From contig CM034100.1 of the NCBI GenBank assembly GCA_019914945.1, positions 4,849,209 to 4,913,208 of the forward strand: a stretch of 64,000 nucleotides of DNA, written 5' to 3'. The stretch is from Typha latifolia. Its lineage: Eukaryota > Streptophyta > Magnoliopsida > Poales > Typhaceae. Below, one piece after another: positions 10,260-22,200 of this stretch. The position numbers were made by a program, and so were the translations under genes. The notes under the pieces were generated by a model. It ran no database searches. It had not been told where the DNA came from and saw only the letters and a program-made list of their open reading frames with translations. Numbering within the stretch: position 1 is the stretch's first letter; each line of letters begins with the position of its first letter.

Positions 10260-13200
10260 TCGATTATATCTCCAGAAGAAATTCTCTGATGTATTGGGTT
10301 AATCTGGATGGATGAACATAGCATTGTGAATAATGGTTAATGGACCATTTGAGCCCTCGTTTGGATCTTTCGTAGATTGTACCCTGATATGGATTTAGGA
10401 GTTGGAGTATTTTGCAAAACATATTAAAGCATGCCGAATTTGATCTGCAGATGATGTCATCCATCTTTTGGATTGGTATATAGTTGTGTGTAATCAACAC
10501 CTAAGATGAGAAGGATACAAAAATTCTAAGATCAACAGAAGCTATCTTTTGAGTACTCCAAAGAGGGACATTGATAATCTACCGAAGGCTAAAAGAAGCA
10601 CTAATTATGGTATATTAATCTCTATTATATATATATATACACACAAACAGGGAAGGCTGTAATGGAGAGAAGCAACAATGGGTAAAAGCTGTATTAATAT
10701 GCTAAATTTTTTTAGAATTTTTTGTTTTTTAACCAAAAAAAAAAAAGTGACAGACTTGTTTCATTGAAACTTAAACAACTACTGATCCAAAACTTGAACC
10801 AGTGATTCCAGAGTATCCATATCAAGTTACATGCTTTTAAAAAAAAAGAAAAAGAAAAAGAAAAACATATAAGCTTTACCAGCAGCTTCCCCACCTAAAA
10901 CAGTCATAAAAAGACCACCATAAAGTTACAGGTTATTACAACTATTTACAACTATAAGATTCACAGCCAGCCACCACCACATGCATCCAGAAAACAACAA
11001 AACATTTTGCAGTGGAAGTCAACCTCAGGCTAATCATCATCTAGCACCATTGGATTTCTAAAAATCTTTTCCAAGAACCAGCTTGCAATCTTGTCCTTGG
11101 AAATCATCTCCCTGTCCGACTGCCCGACACAAAATCAAAGTTTTGCGTTTAAGGCACAGCCTTGAACTCTTCTATTCATTTTCTAACCAAAGAGCCCAAA
11201 TAATAACACCAAAATCCAACACCAACATACCATCCACTTCCTATCTTTCTCCTCCTTCACCTTCACCTAGTCAATTATATGCTTAGGGTTCTCCGTATGC
11301 CTCAAATATCTTCTTCACCCCCACATTGCCTAGCAAAAGAATTTATATCTAATCAAAATTACTTTCTAAAAAATTAAATCCATAGATATAATAAAAAATA
11401 TTATAATTTCTGTATATTACTTCTACTACTTTATATCTAATTAAGAATATTCTTATCATTTAGTATAAAACATCACCAATTTTTTAATACAAATTTATTA
11501 TTTTAATACTTTTAAATCAATTTTAGATCACATCGAAAATAAATATTACTTCTTATATTAGTATTAGTATTGAACTAAACATAAAAACAACTTATACAAG
11601 AATTAGCTCTTTTTTTTCTAATATTAAAAATTAGAATATTTTTGTAAAATAAGTTTTATTTCACAAGTAAACAAAGCCTTAGAACAGTAGGTGAACTAAC
11701 GTCACCCAAATTTTCACCCCACAAACCTCTTTTCTACGTTTTGCATGGCAGGAAGTAGAAGCTTTATGGTTATCCAATGAAATGCGATGTAAGGACTCAT
11801 GGAGTCATGGTTGATGTTTCAGTTGGCTCCCTTTGCCATTCCTTAAGTCTACGGCTCTTCTGTTATCTAGTTTGAGTATGGAAAACAGTGGCGGTCCTAA
11901 GCTGGTATTAGCATGATGTCCAAATAACTATTCTTTGGTTTGCTCAAACAAATCTTAGTTCGTATCACTGCCCTGTTTTGGAAATATATTAACACACTTC
12001 CTGTCCTGTCGCCATATGTTCCATATTTTTAGTTTTCTATCCTGGAATTTATACTGCCATGTCCTTTAACTAGATCTGCGATTCCGGACCTAGAACTGTA
12101 CTGGGCGGGCCTCAGGATGTTATAATCCTTTGGGACATGTTCGCAGTTTTGCCGCTTTTGATTTAATTGTCACTTGGAATGCTTTTCCTCTTGCTTGCAT
12201 TTTGTCGATATTACGATCGAAGAAAATGTGTGCAAATGCTGGTGATTGGTCGAGTTGGCTTTGTTATTCTTGTCATTCTCTTGGCACTCCTCTCTCCATA
12301 ACATAAGCTGCTAATAGTGTGGTAACATCATGTTCCAATCCTCTGAGCCTGCAGTAAAGTAGGAAGCTTATTGTCTCACTATTACCTGTACTCCAACAGG
12401 TTAGATGTATGGAGAAAGTCCAACAAAGGTAAGAAGTGGTGAAAGATTGGAGAACAATTAGAATTAAAAGCAATGTAAATACAAACGAATTTTACATTGA
12501 AATCAATGAGTAAAAACAATGAATCTTGAGAACTATTTATAGACAGGCCTGTCAAATTTCATAGTTATATCTGAAGTTTTATTGCTCGCTAGAATTTGTA
12601 ATGACTTATTTTTGATAGTTAATCAACTTATCTCAATGACCAATCAAATGCTATGTTTTAATGACTCCCGATTTAGCACCTCACTTCAAAGAAAAAAGCA
12701 GCAATCTTGATAAAAAATCTTTGATGAAATTCATCTCTCATTTGATCGCCAAGAACACTTCTTAAATCTTTTCTAGGATTCTAAATATTTTCTCTCGATG
12801 TTATGTCATGACCTAAGATTTCTTCCCTTTTATAGGTGAAGATGAAAGGCCACAAAACCTTTTAGAATAGGACCTGGAAAATTACTTTGCAAATAGGATT
12901 TTGTACACGAATTGCCAGTATAAAAAAAAAATCTAACCCTTCAAACTTCATCAACCGGCCTAAACTTCATCTATGCGATAAAAGAGAGGCCAATTCACAG
13001 CTTGCAGAACTGAAGTCTGCCATGGCAGGTGCAGTATGGCGTTTGGTTTGCTGTTATTACTATTGGTTTAAACGTGAATAACTCCATTTTCATCTCTGTA
13101 ATATTCATTGAATGCGTATATGCATGTGCCTCATGTGAATTGCCATCCCAGGCTGGCTTTGGATAGGTTAGGTTTCTTTGGCGTATCACTAATGATATTG

Positions 13201-15738
13201 TCATGGCCTCCTGGCTGACTGGGACAATCCTTTTGGTTGTTCTTGGCTCTTGACAATGTAAACTTCTGTCAATATGTGATTGGCATTAGTTTGCAGCACT
13301 TCTATAGTTTTTTGTCTCTTTATAATTGTAAGGATTTGTCTACTAATTGGACCTTATTATCAGTACCTTTTGGTTGCAGGAAGGTGGGGAAGAAATGATG
13401 GTGTATGTAGTAACCCCATACTCTTTCACCGAGTGAGCTCTCTTAATACTTCTTGAAACTCAGGTCAGTTCTTCAATTTTTTTAAAAAGCTTAATCTCTC
13501 TTTCTTCCTTGAGGAGAAAAGTGGGAGTTTCCCTCTCTGTTTATGAATCATTTTACGTGACCTACAATTATTCCATCTTCTTCTTCAACAACCATCTCAT
13601 GGTTAGGGTTCACCAGAATCAGTATTCACCGACATCTATGTGATCGAAGTTTTAAGACACACAATATCTGTAACTTTATAGACATCCAACAGGTCTAGAA
13701 GCCAACTCTAAGATTAGATAATTATATTTGATGGAAGTAACCATGCCATTCCATCTTCCAGCCTGTAGACTTCTTCTGACTTCTGACTTTTCCACTAGTT
13801 TTGCCTACACTGACATGCTTCAGAGAGTGTCCTGTTAGGAATAAAAACAAGGGAGTTTCCTTACTCCTGTTAACGCCTGCACTGATCTGTCTAGCTACAT
13901 TGTTCTGTGTTCTTTCCTGTATAACCACCTACGTGCACTTGAAGATGGATGAGCTGATGCCATCTCATCCCATTTAGCTATCATGAAAACTGTACACCAA
14001 GCTGAAATGGCACTGGATACCTTCTAAGTTCCAGGTCATCATTGAAAGTCTTGAACTCTAAAGTGCAGTTGAATGGGATGCCACTCTTTTGAAGAGAGCA
14101 TCATTCTCCACCCTCAAATCCATTTAGCTTCAAGGCTATTTGTGAAATATGACAAAGAAACCCTACCAAAGACAGTAAAGAAAGCTTGGCAAGCTATAGG
14201 ACTCCACTGAGTCAGCTCCACATGTTTCATTAATGCAGAGTGGAGAACTTCCAAGTTGCCCAATAAAAGCGTCATAATGCTCTGCTTAGTTTGTATACTT
14301 CTCTGAAATTAGCTCACCTGATTAGCTGGATTTGTACTTGTTAACAGGACTTCATCTTGGATTTGATGCATAACCTGATCGCATTGCACTCTGATAAGAC
14401 CAAATGGAACTAACCACACACCCACGTCGATTTGCTTATCTCGAGGCATTATGATCATTTTAGGTTTCAACATACCTGTGACCAGATACACACAAGACTG
14501 TCCTAAACTCCTAATCTAGAATGCTTTAGCTTGTGCTGTGTCTTTGCAAGTATGGCAAATTGGCTGGCGTTCTTGCAAAGCGAGTGCTAGAGTAATAAAT
14601 AAATAGATTCGGAAGTAAGCAATTTGTTTGGATTTAAAAAGACCATACTCATTCCATAACAGCAGCTAGCTGTTCCACCTAATTCAGCCTAGTCCAGACA
14701 ATGGTGATGCTGACCCTCAAAGATTTTTTTTAAAAAAAATCAAAATTTGATCAATCAGAATTTTTTTTTTCTACGAATAGAGCTGCCAAGTTTTAGAAGA
14801 TACAGGACTCCCCAAATCATATTTCCACCTTAATTGTATGGCCAATTTAGTGTCTATGATCAAAGCAAAGTATAATTCTCTAGAATAAGAATCCCAAACA
14901 AGCTTCCTCCATCTCCATTTAAAGAAAGGCCTTAAAGACAAGATGGTACAGAGAAGCGATGCCAAATTGAAAGGCAATCAAGGGGACAATGGAACAAAGA
15001 CAATGGAACAAAATGCAATCATGGCTTGTAAAAGACTATGGTGAATAGCAGAAAAAAGGATCACCATCACTGTAATCTAGCAATGTTTACAGACTCCTTT
15101 TTCTTCTCTTCTTTGCTGCTTAAACAGGAAGGTTTCTTGTGGGCACAAAATAAAAGTGGCTTGCAATCAAGGCTACTACTGTTTAGAGGAAGACTTTACC
15201 TCAGCATCTTCACAGAGGATGGGTATGTGCAATCATAAAAAGTGTACAATAAGTTGGTCTGTTTTGGTTGTTTGAGGAAGTAGAAGCATCAGCACTGTCG
15301 ATGCCAACTCTTTTTCACAGACAACGAAGTGCTTCTCATAGCCATAGATTTCGGAAAGAGACCATCCATTTCCAATGGGAGTAAAGGCTCGATCACCATG
15401 AAAACAACACATTCCTCTCTTCTACTACCTTGCTCACTCCTCAAACTCCCTTCCCCTTGGAAACTCTTACATTTATTCTCCTCTCCGGAAAAGCTTAAGA
15501 CACAACCATTCCTGGCAATATTTCTGGGTAACCAGAATCCAAGGAAACATCACAACACAAAGAACATAACAAAGCAAGACGCAACTCCAACTCCAACTAC
15601 TACTACTACAACAGCTGAGACTAACCATAAACGATGGGAAAAAAAAGGGCTTCTAAAGCCTACTGAAGCAAAAACACCAAAGATAAGAGAGAAGAGAGTG
15701 TACTACCAAAGTTGGTGTCTCTCTCTACTTCAACTCCA
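10260..15738. other. Long intergenic region, no convincing gene
   Basis: No open frame here looks like a known protein and no phase-consistent exon chain was found. 11340-11690 is very AT-rich and ends in a GTAAACAAAGCCTTA-like string typical of plant MITE borders, but I could not define terminal repeats. 13560-14560 is less AT-rich and could hold an unrecognised non-coding transcript. 15240-15738 lies just downstream of the TCP gene and is the likely place for its 3' UTR. Confidence 0.4.
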
Positions 15739-17110
15739 TCAATGGCGAGAAGCAGACGGCGGCTTGTTAGCGACGCCGCCGCCATGCTCCTCATCGCCCT
15801 GGATCCGAGCCGGGATGCGGAAACCGGAGAAGCCGGCACCGGAAGCAAACCCAATTGCTGAAAACGACGAATTATGCCCGGGTTGCATCTGGTGGTCGGT
15901 GGTCGCCGGCGTGATTGGTTCCGCCGTCCAGGCGCGAAAGGAGGGCGAGTTACTGGACTGAAGGGGTCCCCTCTGAGCAAAGAACTGGCCTTGGCTGAGC
16001 ACCGCCTGCATTGGTGGTGCCACATTGAAGACATAGCCTCCACTTGGCCCTGCGGCATTCCATGGAGCCATTGCCGAGCCTGCGTCGAAGGCCAAATTGG
16101 CAGAATTGGCGAAGATGGTCTGGTGGGCGGAAGGCGTCGAGCTGTTCTGGCCGTGAAAGATTGGATCTTGGAAGGATTGGAGCGACAGACGGAGGTCTTG
16201 GTTCTGGTTATAGTTCTGGAATCCAATGGAAGAGCTCGAATTGGGTGTGGCGGAGGCGGAGGTAGTGGCAGCCATTGGGAAGAAGGACTTGATGGTGTCG
16301 GCGATGGCGTCGGAGTCGAGTGACGGAGGCAGGAAGCTAGTGCTGCCACCAAAGTCGAAGGCTGTGGGCTCAGCGACGTGAATTGGGGTCTTGCTTGAGA
16401 CCCCCAGATGTTGTTCGGCAGAATATCCAGGAGGAGGAAGGGCTGAGGAAGGCTGGGCGGTGGTTGTAGGTCGCCATGGGGGTAGCTCGGCGAGCTCGTC
16501 GATGGCGGCCTTGGCGTTCTTGATGAGCCAGTCGACGGCTTTGCTGGGCCGGTCGTAGCCAAGGCGGTCCTGGACGTCGTAGAATTGGATGGCAGTGTGC
16601 GCCGAGAGCCGGACGCGGCGGTCCCTCGGGCCCTTTGCCGTGCATACCTTGCTGTGCCGGTCCTTCCGCCCGGTGGACCGCACAATGTGGCCGCCCTCCA
16701 CCTCTATGATCTCACCGCCGCCTCTCACGCCGCTTAACCTTGACCTCGGCTGCTGGATTTGCTGTTGGTGGTAGCCGTGGCCATGCGCATATTCCGATGA
16801 AGAAGCCGTGGCTGCGGACGGCGAAGACGACGACGACGAAGGGGATTGAAAATAAGACCGCTTTTTTAGCTGGAACACTTGCTCTTCTCCTCCTTCGCTT
16901 TCTCTTGGATTTGGAATTTGGTGGTAGTGAGTCCTCCTGGGATCCAGATCCTTGCCCCTGTTCTGCTCCTCCTCTTCCAGTTCTTGATTTCTTGATCTTA
17001 CTGCTAGTAGCTGTCTTCCCACTTCTCTTCCTTGTCCTCCTGCTTCTGGTATGGTAGTAAGTCTTGGTGCTGGTCTTCCTCTTGCCTTCTCTTGCAAATG
17101 GCTTGGCCAT
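15739..17110 (-). CDS. CIN-type TCP transcription factor (TCP4-like, miR319-targeted)
   Basis: Nuclear class II (CIN) TCP transcription factor; in the family these limit cell proliferation in leaves and activate differentiation genes. Seen: a TCP basic-helix-loop-helix domain starting [20 protein letters not shown] and running through [20 protein letters not shown] to [11 protein letters not shown], preceded by [15 protein letters not shown] as in the TCP3/4/10 subgroup. The C-terminal part is Ser/Pro/Gln-rich and contains RGPLQSS, encoded by a miR319-type site. The open frame has no ATG before the TCP domain and an in-frame TGA just upstream. I therefore propose two exons: 17110-17002 (ATG GCC AAG, 36 codons plus one base) and 16811-15739, with a 190-nt intron that has donor GTAAGATC and a pyrimidine-rich acceptor ending CCGCAG. 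The phases match and give 393 aa. The domain assignment is firm; exon 1 is a model (about 0.45). Confidence 0.85.
15952..15972 (-). promoter_or_regulatory. miR319 target site in TCP coding sequence
   Basis: The 21-nt sense sequence begins AGGGGACCCC and ends TTCAGTCCAGT. This is the conserved site in JAW/CIN TCP genes that pairs with miR319 (core CUGAAGGG). It is in frame and encodes RGPLQS, the usual peptide at this site. Known biology: miR319 guides cleavage of these mRNAs. Inference: this gene is under the same control. Confidence 0.92.
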
Positions 17111-17375
17111 CCAACTCACAGAGTCCCATCACAAGCACCTTCTCGTCTTCTGAGCCTAACAACAAGAAAATGATCACAAAAGTGTTTGAAGAGGTGGTTT
17201 GGAGAGATGGGTCTTTCTTATTTCCCCTACCTTGGGGGCTAAAAGCCCTGAAACCATGAGGCCAGCACTGGCATCACATTTTGGCAAGGAAGGGCGGGAG
17301 AGAGAGAGAGAGGCCTTGTAGCAGGATAGGAGGAGGAGAAGAACAAGGGCAAGAAGAAGAGTAGGGTGTTATAGT

Positions 17376-17405
17376 GGGGGGGGTGGGGGGTGGGGGGTGG
17401 GGGGG
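17376..17405 (+). repeat. G-rich tract, potential G-quadruplex, upstream of TCP gene
   Basis: Four uninterrupted G-runs of six to eight bases separated by single T residues. It lies about 270 bp upstream of the proposed TCP ATG, so in the sense orientation the tract is C-rich. The flank at 17279-17370 is purine-rich on the plus strand, so a pyrimidine-rich 5' leader is expected in the TCP transcript. Confidence 0.8.
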
Positions 17406-18407
17406 ATTCTTTTCGGGCCGGGCCTATGGGGAAACAAAGAGCTCTTGCCTTGAGGTGATGGGAGAGTGGCACGGACACAATCGTCAGAGATTAAATATCC
17501 TGCTAATCTCAGCGGCCCACCTCATCTTCCAAAAACACCACCATAAACCCCAAGCTTCCTCTCTTCCTCTCAGTACCTTGGAGCGGTTAATGAGAACACA
17601 AAAGAGAAGCCTGCTCTCCTTTTTCTTCTCTATAGATCTCTATTGCTATTTCTCTATCCTGTTCCTCTTTAGAGCTTGCACACTGAGCCTTACAGCTTTT
17701 TGGGTTTCTCTCCCTCCTTTAATGCTTTGCCAAAAGAGACATCATCTTTTCTCATCCCCATGGTGTTGCCAAATTACGACCGCCCGTCTTCCTTTTCTTG
17801 GCTTGAGGTAACAACTGCAGCCCAGAAACAATTACTAGCCTTTTGATGCTTCTTATGATCTTATTCAACCAGACAGGGACATTCCGGTAGAGAATAAGCT
17901 GACATTAATTCCCACAGCATGCCTCCCCAACAGGAAAAAAAAATAATCATATAAATTATTCCGATATCCCTCACTGGATTTATTTTTTTAAGTTAAAAAA
18001 GGAATAAGGGCAGAAAGGTAAAAGAAGTCGGTGTGGTGGGGGTGAGAGCCACCCGGAGTCAGAACAGTTATTGCTGGGACAGTGACCCAACAAGGTAGTG
18101 AAATACCAAAAATGTCCCTGGACGTCCAAAAGTAATAAAAATTTCCTTCCTGAAATCTAGCAATCATTCCGCGAGTCCACTGTTCCAACTGATCCCAAAC
18201 CAAACATGGGTGCGGAGAGAAGACCCTCCTTTTTAAGGTGTCATCTCACGCGTCACTTGGATTTGGATGGGATCGGATTCCGATTGCGAGATTGCTACCA
18301 CTCCGCACGCATCATCGGATCGATCTCTCTCTTTACTGCTTCGGTCGGTGTCACGGCTGGCAGAATCCGCAGCAAACAGCCCGCCCATCGTTTTTTTTTT
18401 TCCTGAG
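17406..18407. other. Presumed TCP promoter region
   Basis: Sequence upstream of the minus-strand TCP gene. Short open frames occur on both strands, none protein-like. No other gene is supported. Confidence 0.4.
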
Positions 18408-18434
18408 TTTGGGTTTGGGTTTGGGTTTGGGTTC
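18408..18434 (+). repeat. (TTTGGG)n hexamer run
   Basis: Four GGG tracts starting at 18411, 18417, 18423 and 18429 with TTT loops, a textbook G-quadruplex spacing, about 1.3 kb upstream of the TCP start. It resembles but does not match the plant telomere heptamer TTTAGGG. Confidence 0.85.
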
Positions 18435-18899
18435 GAGAGTCGAAAGCCGGCCCAAATGGCTGGCAGCTACTGACGGCATCCCCGAGACATTAATAATAAT
18501 AATAATAACATAAAATTGTCAACGTCCATGCAGATGTTAGCCCTAGCAAGGAAAGAGGCACAGCAGTGACTGGGGTCTCTCTTATTTTGCCCACTGCTTC
18601 TATCTCTGGAGGTCTCAGGAATATATCCCACTTTTGATTTTATTATATGACTAGAACGTAGGGATTCTCATGCACCGGATTACAATCATTGTTATCTATC
18701 TAATACAAAAGAAAGATCTACTTGTGAAAACTTAATGTAAGTTAGTCTCAGAAGGAAGAGATTGGAAACTCCAAGAGCTGACATGAAATGCAGCCATGAC
18801 ACCCAGGTAGAGAAGAATTAAGCTTGTAAATATATCCACGGGATAGTACAACTCTTTAATTTTCATATTGTGCTGTTATTTTTTCAGTTGTCTCAATCT

Positions 18900-19260
18900 A
18901 ACTGGGCGTTTGAACACTTTCTAACCTGTTTGAACACCGGAGCCCAAGAGCAATCATATTACTGGTTCACCGACGGAGTCACACTTATAAATACCATTAT
19001 GCTTATTTTTAGAGCATCGAAAAAGATGATTTTATAGTAAGAAGAAAGAGCATTAGAGAAAACACACTTCTATATATGCTATTGGAAAAAGATTGGAGCT
19101 TGGGAACACTTATATTTGCATATCTACTAGTGGAGATTGAACGTGTCGTCTATGGCAAGCCATATAAATTTCGTCTCTCTTTTTTTTATTTGTATATCTT
19201 TGGTGTTTTTACTTGTGATTGTCTTATGTGATTAATAATTCTCTATTTTTAATATTTTGA
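18900..19260 (+). mobile_element. Possible LTR retrotransposon remnant
   Basis: The part GTGGAGATTGAACGTGTCGTC through CATATAAATTTCGTCTCTCT is laid out like the 3' part of plant copia-type LTRs and resembles 54109-54180 (CATATAAATCTTATCTCTCT). No coding region, primer-binding site or second LTR was found, so it would be a solo or truncated LTR. It is an inference from similarity by eye. Confidence 0.35.
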
Positions 19261-22200
19261 TTATAAATTTTTTATTTAAAATTAATATTAGTTTTGATAA
19301 TATTTAATTTATTATAATCTATTACCATTTCACTTGGATCTTGTCCTTAATTGTATTGAACTGTACTCTTTGCATTGAAGCTTGCATCAGTACTCAGCAT
19401 CTGGTCTGCATGCCCTGACAAAACGAACAGATCTTCAACCATGTTTGCCAACTTAGCTTAATAGCCTTAGTTTAAAATCCACCCGAGCTACTTTGAGTCC
19501 AACTTGACCATAACAAGCTGAAATATTTATGAATAGCTCAATTCCTCCGCAAGAATTACCAGAAGAATTAGCGACAAGGTTTCGCTTTCATTAAAGAGAT
19601 TTGGATTGCTCTTTTGTCGCAGTAGCTAGTAACGCAGTATCATGTCTTTGAGAAGACATAGACGAGGAATTGGCGTGAGTCTGACACAGAAAAAAGTGGA
19701 AGGATTGCGTGGAGTCGCTTTCCATTCCTCGCCACCTCCAGAAGCCTAGACCCTACTCTATCTCTATCTCTATCTCTATCTCTATCTCTCTTTTCTTCCA
19801 CTCCTCCTCTTTCTCCGTCTCTCTCTCTTCTTACTTCCCTGCATTGTGATTTATTTTCTCTCTCTTCCGCTTACAGATATAAGCATACACAAATGTCAGC
19901 AAGCAGCAGCAGGAACACAGAAGCAGATGCCACAGCTACTGCTGCAGAACTGCAGGCAACTGTTGCATTCCCCCACCCCCCAATCCTTTGGTTCTATCCA
20001 TCTTTACAGTTGGATCTGATGCACTACTGCAGGGCCTATGTTCTCTTTTAACTCCATTCCTATATGCTCTTTTAACCATGCCTACCACTCAATTCAACCC
20101 ACTCATTCTTCGTTTCTTTTTCCATAGAAGTATTATATATATATATATATATAATATTACCCTCTTGTAATTAAGCTAAATTCCAAAATATCATCCTCAA
20201 CCTTCTTACGCATCCTATAATAACACTTGCATCCTAAGCATCTTACAATAAACCACTAGCACATTTACTTTTACGTGAAACTAAACTATAAGCTTTGTGG
20301 CACCACTGTTTTGCCTACTGAGTGCCGATCCTCGATGCATAAATTCCTCTCATATCTTAACCCTACAAAGAAACTAAAAAATGATTAGAGTGCCACATGT
20401 TGATGAGTACACGTGGAAGGAAGTGATGGCGTGAACTGTCATGGAGTGTAGAAAGGGAGAAACGCGTACGTGTATCCCAAAACTTAGCCCCTTATATGAT
20501 TGCGTCGCGTTATCTTAGATCAAAAGCAATGGGTTTTTGAACCCTATTTCTATATTTGCTTGTGGTGGCCGGTGGGGACTGCTCAAGTTGCTGTACGAGA
20601 TGATCAATCCAAGATGAATGCTGAATAGAAGAATTTAAACCCCGCCGTACTCCTTGACTGTTAAACTCCGTAGCCGTTGTAGAGACGTTAGACTTTCTAC
20701 TAAGGTTATCTTGGAAGGGTGGCTTTATTTCTTTAGCCTAATTATCCTGTTCTCTTTCAGACCAGATATTTAGTACTTTTCTTTCAAGTAATTTATAAAC
20801 CCTTTTCCCTATAGGACAGCTTAATCTTTGAAGTTTAGTAGCAAGTATTATGAATAAATAAGAGATCCTTATGATTAGATAAAGCTCTCGTATTCCTTAT
20901 TTTGGCTGGACCTACATCACTTTCACTGCATTATTCACAAAGCTGGTAGGTGTGCTGTAAAATGACAGATAGGTTGACCCGGCTCTCGCTTGCAAGTGTA
21001 CTTGTGCTACAGTTCTCCATACCTATCTTCAATGAGTCACCATCTAATGTACGAGCATTTCATTTTCGATGTAACGTAGAGTTATGTTATTTTGGCTTTG
21101 GTTGTCTACTTGGCTTATATGGACTGAATCCATTAATGGCAGTGTAGGAACTCATAACCTAAGGATTTATTACTCATCAAGAGATTGTAAATTATATATG
21201 GACACAATATGCTATGATATTACTTATACCAATCCTTCAAACAATACGCTCGTTTCATGTATGATCAAATCGGGTCAAACCATAAATAAGGAATAGAATA
21301 ACTACACGACAGTCGTTCATCTTGCACCTATCAAGCGCATTGTTTGGCCTCCTCTCTCTATACGTCATCGCACCTCCTATCGTATCGATTGCTGAAGTGT
21401 CTGTAATATTTTTTTTTTATCTGAAGAATTTCCATGGAACTTCGATTGCTTCAATCCCGGTAAGGTAGCTAGGCTTTACAAATAGCAACAGTCTTTTAGG
21501 TAGAGTACGTAATAGTGTGCAGTATCAGGCTATTCTCCCTATATGTTGAGATCTTAGTCCAATGCATCACATAATGATGTGACTTTTGTCCCTTAATTAA
21601 TGTCCATGTTGGAAAAGAATATGAATTTGCTACAATGATATGTGAAATATATAGATCACACCACTAGACATTGAAAGGAAAAAAGAAGTACTATTTCTTT
21701 TAAAACTATTGGGCTCTTAAAAGACATTATCAATTGCAAGTGTTGTAAGTTCTTGAGTTCAGAACCATTCGTCACTTCTCGATCAGCTTATATTAAACAC
21801 GACAGTAGTCTCCATTATTTGTAACTTGGACACAAATCCGCAGAGCCATATATACTATCCGCAAGAAGCTAAATTTGCCCCGTGGCAAAATTAGTGCCTA
21901 ATGCTCGCCCAAAATTAATGGTAAATACCTGATAGCAAGTGGACTCCTGTCACGCTCCTCTCTAAACTGCTCAAAAGTTAAAACTATTTCCCCACCCGGC
22001 CGGTTCCCGACGAGTCATTCTGATTCAAGTTTTCATGTGAGGATTAAAGAAATCTGGCGGTATCGTAGCCACTTTATAAATGAATACTAACAAATAGATA
22101 CGTTCAATATCTATTCTGCCGTACACTCAGGCTATTTATTGGATGCAGCAACTCCAAACTGTCCTGTTTATTGGGCATCTGCATGGATTAATCAAGCATA

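Noticed and set aside
15660..16685. Minus-strand open frame of 341 codons overlapping the TCP gene
   Set aside because: Different frame from the TCP domain, Pro/Ser/Arg-rich as expected for an out-of-frame reading of GC-rich coding DNA.
16740..17057. Plus-strand open frame opposite the TCP 5' part
   Set aside because: Antisense shadow with low-complexity Leu/Thr content; no start context or relatives recognised.
18408..18434. Interstitial telomere repeat
   Set aside because: The unit is TTTGGG (6 bp), not TTTAGGG, and the run is short.
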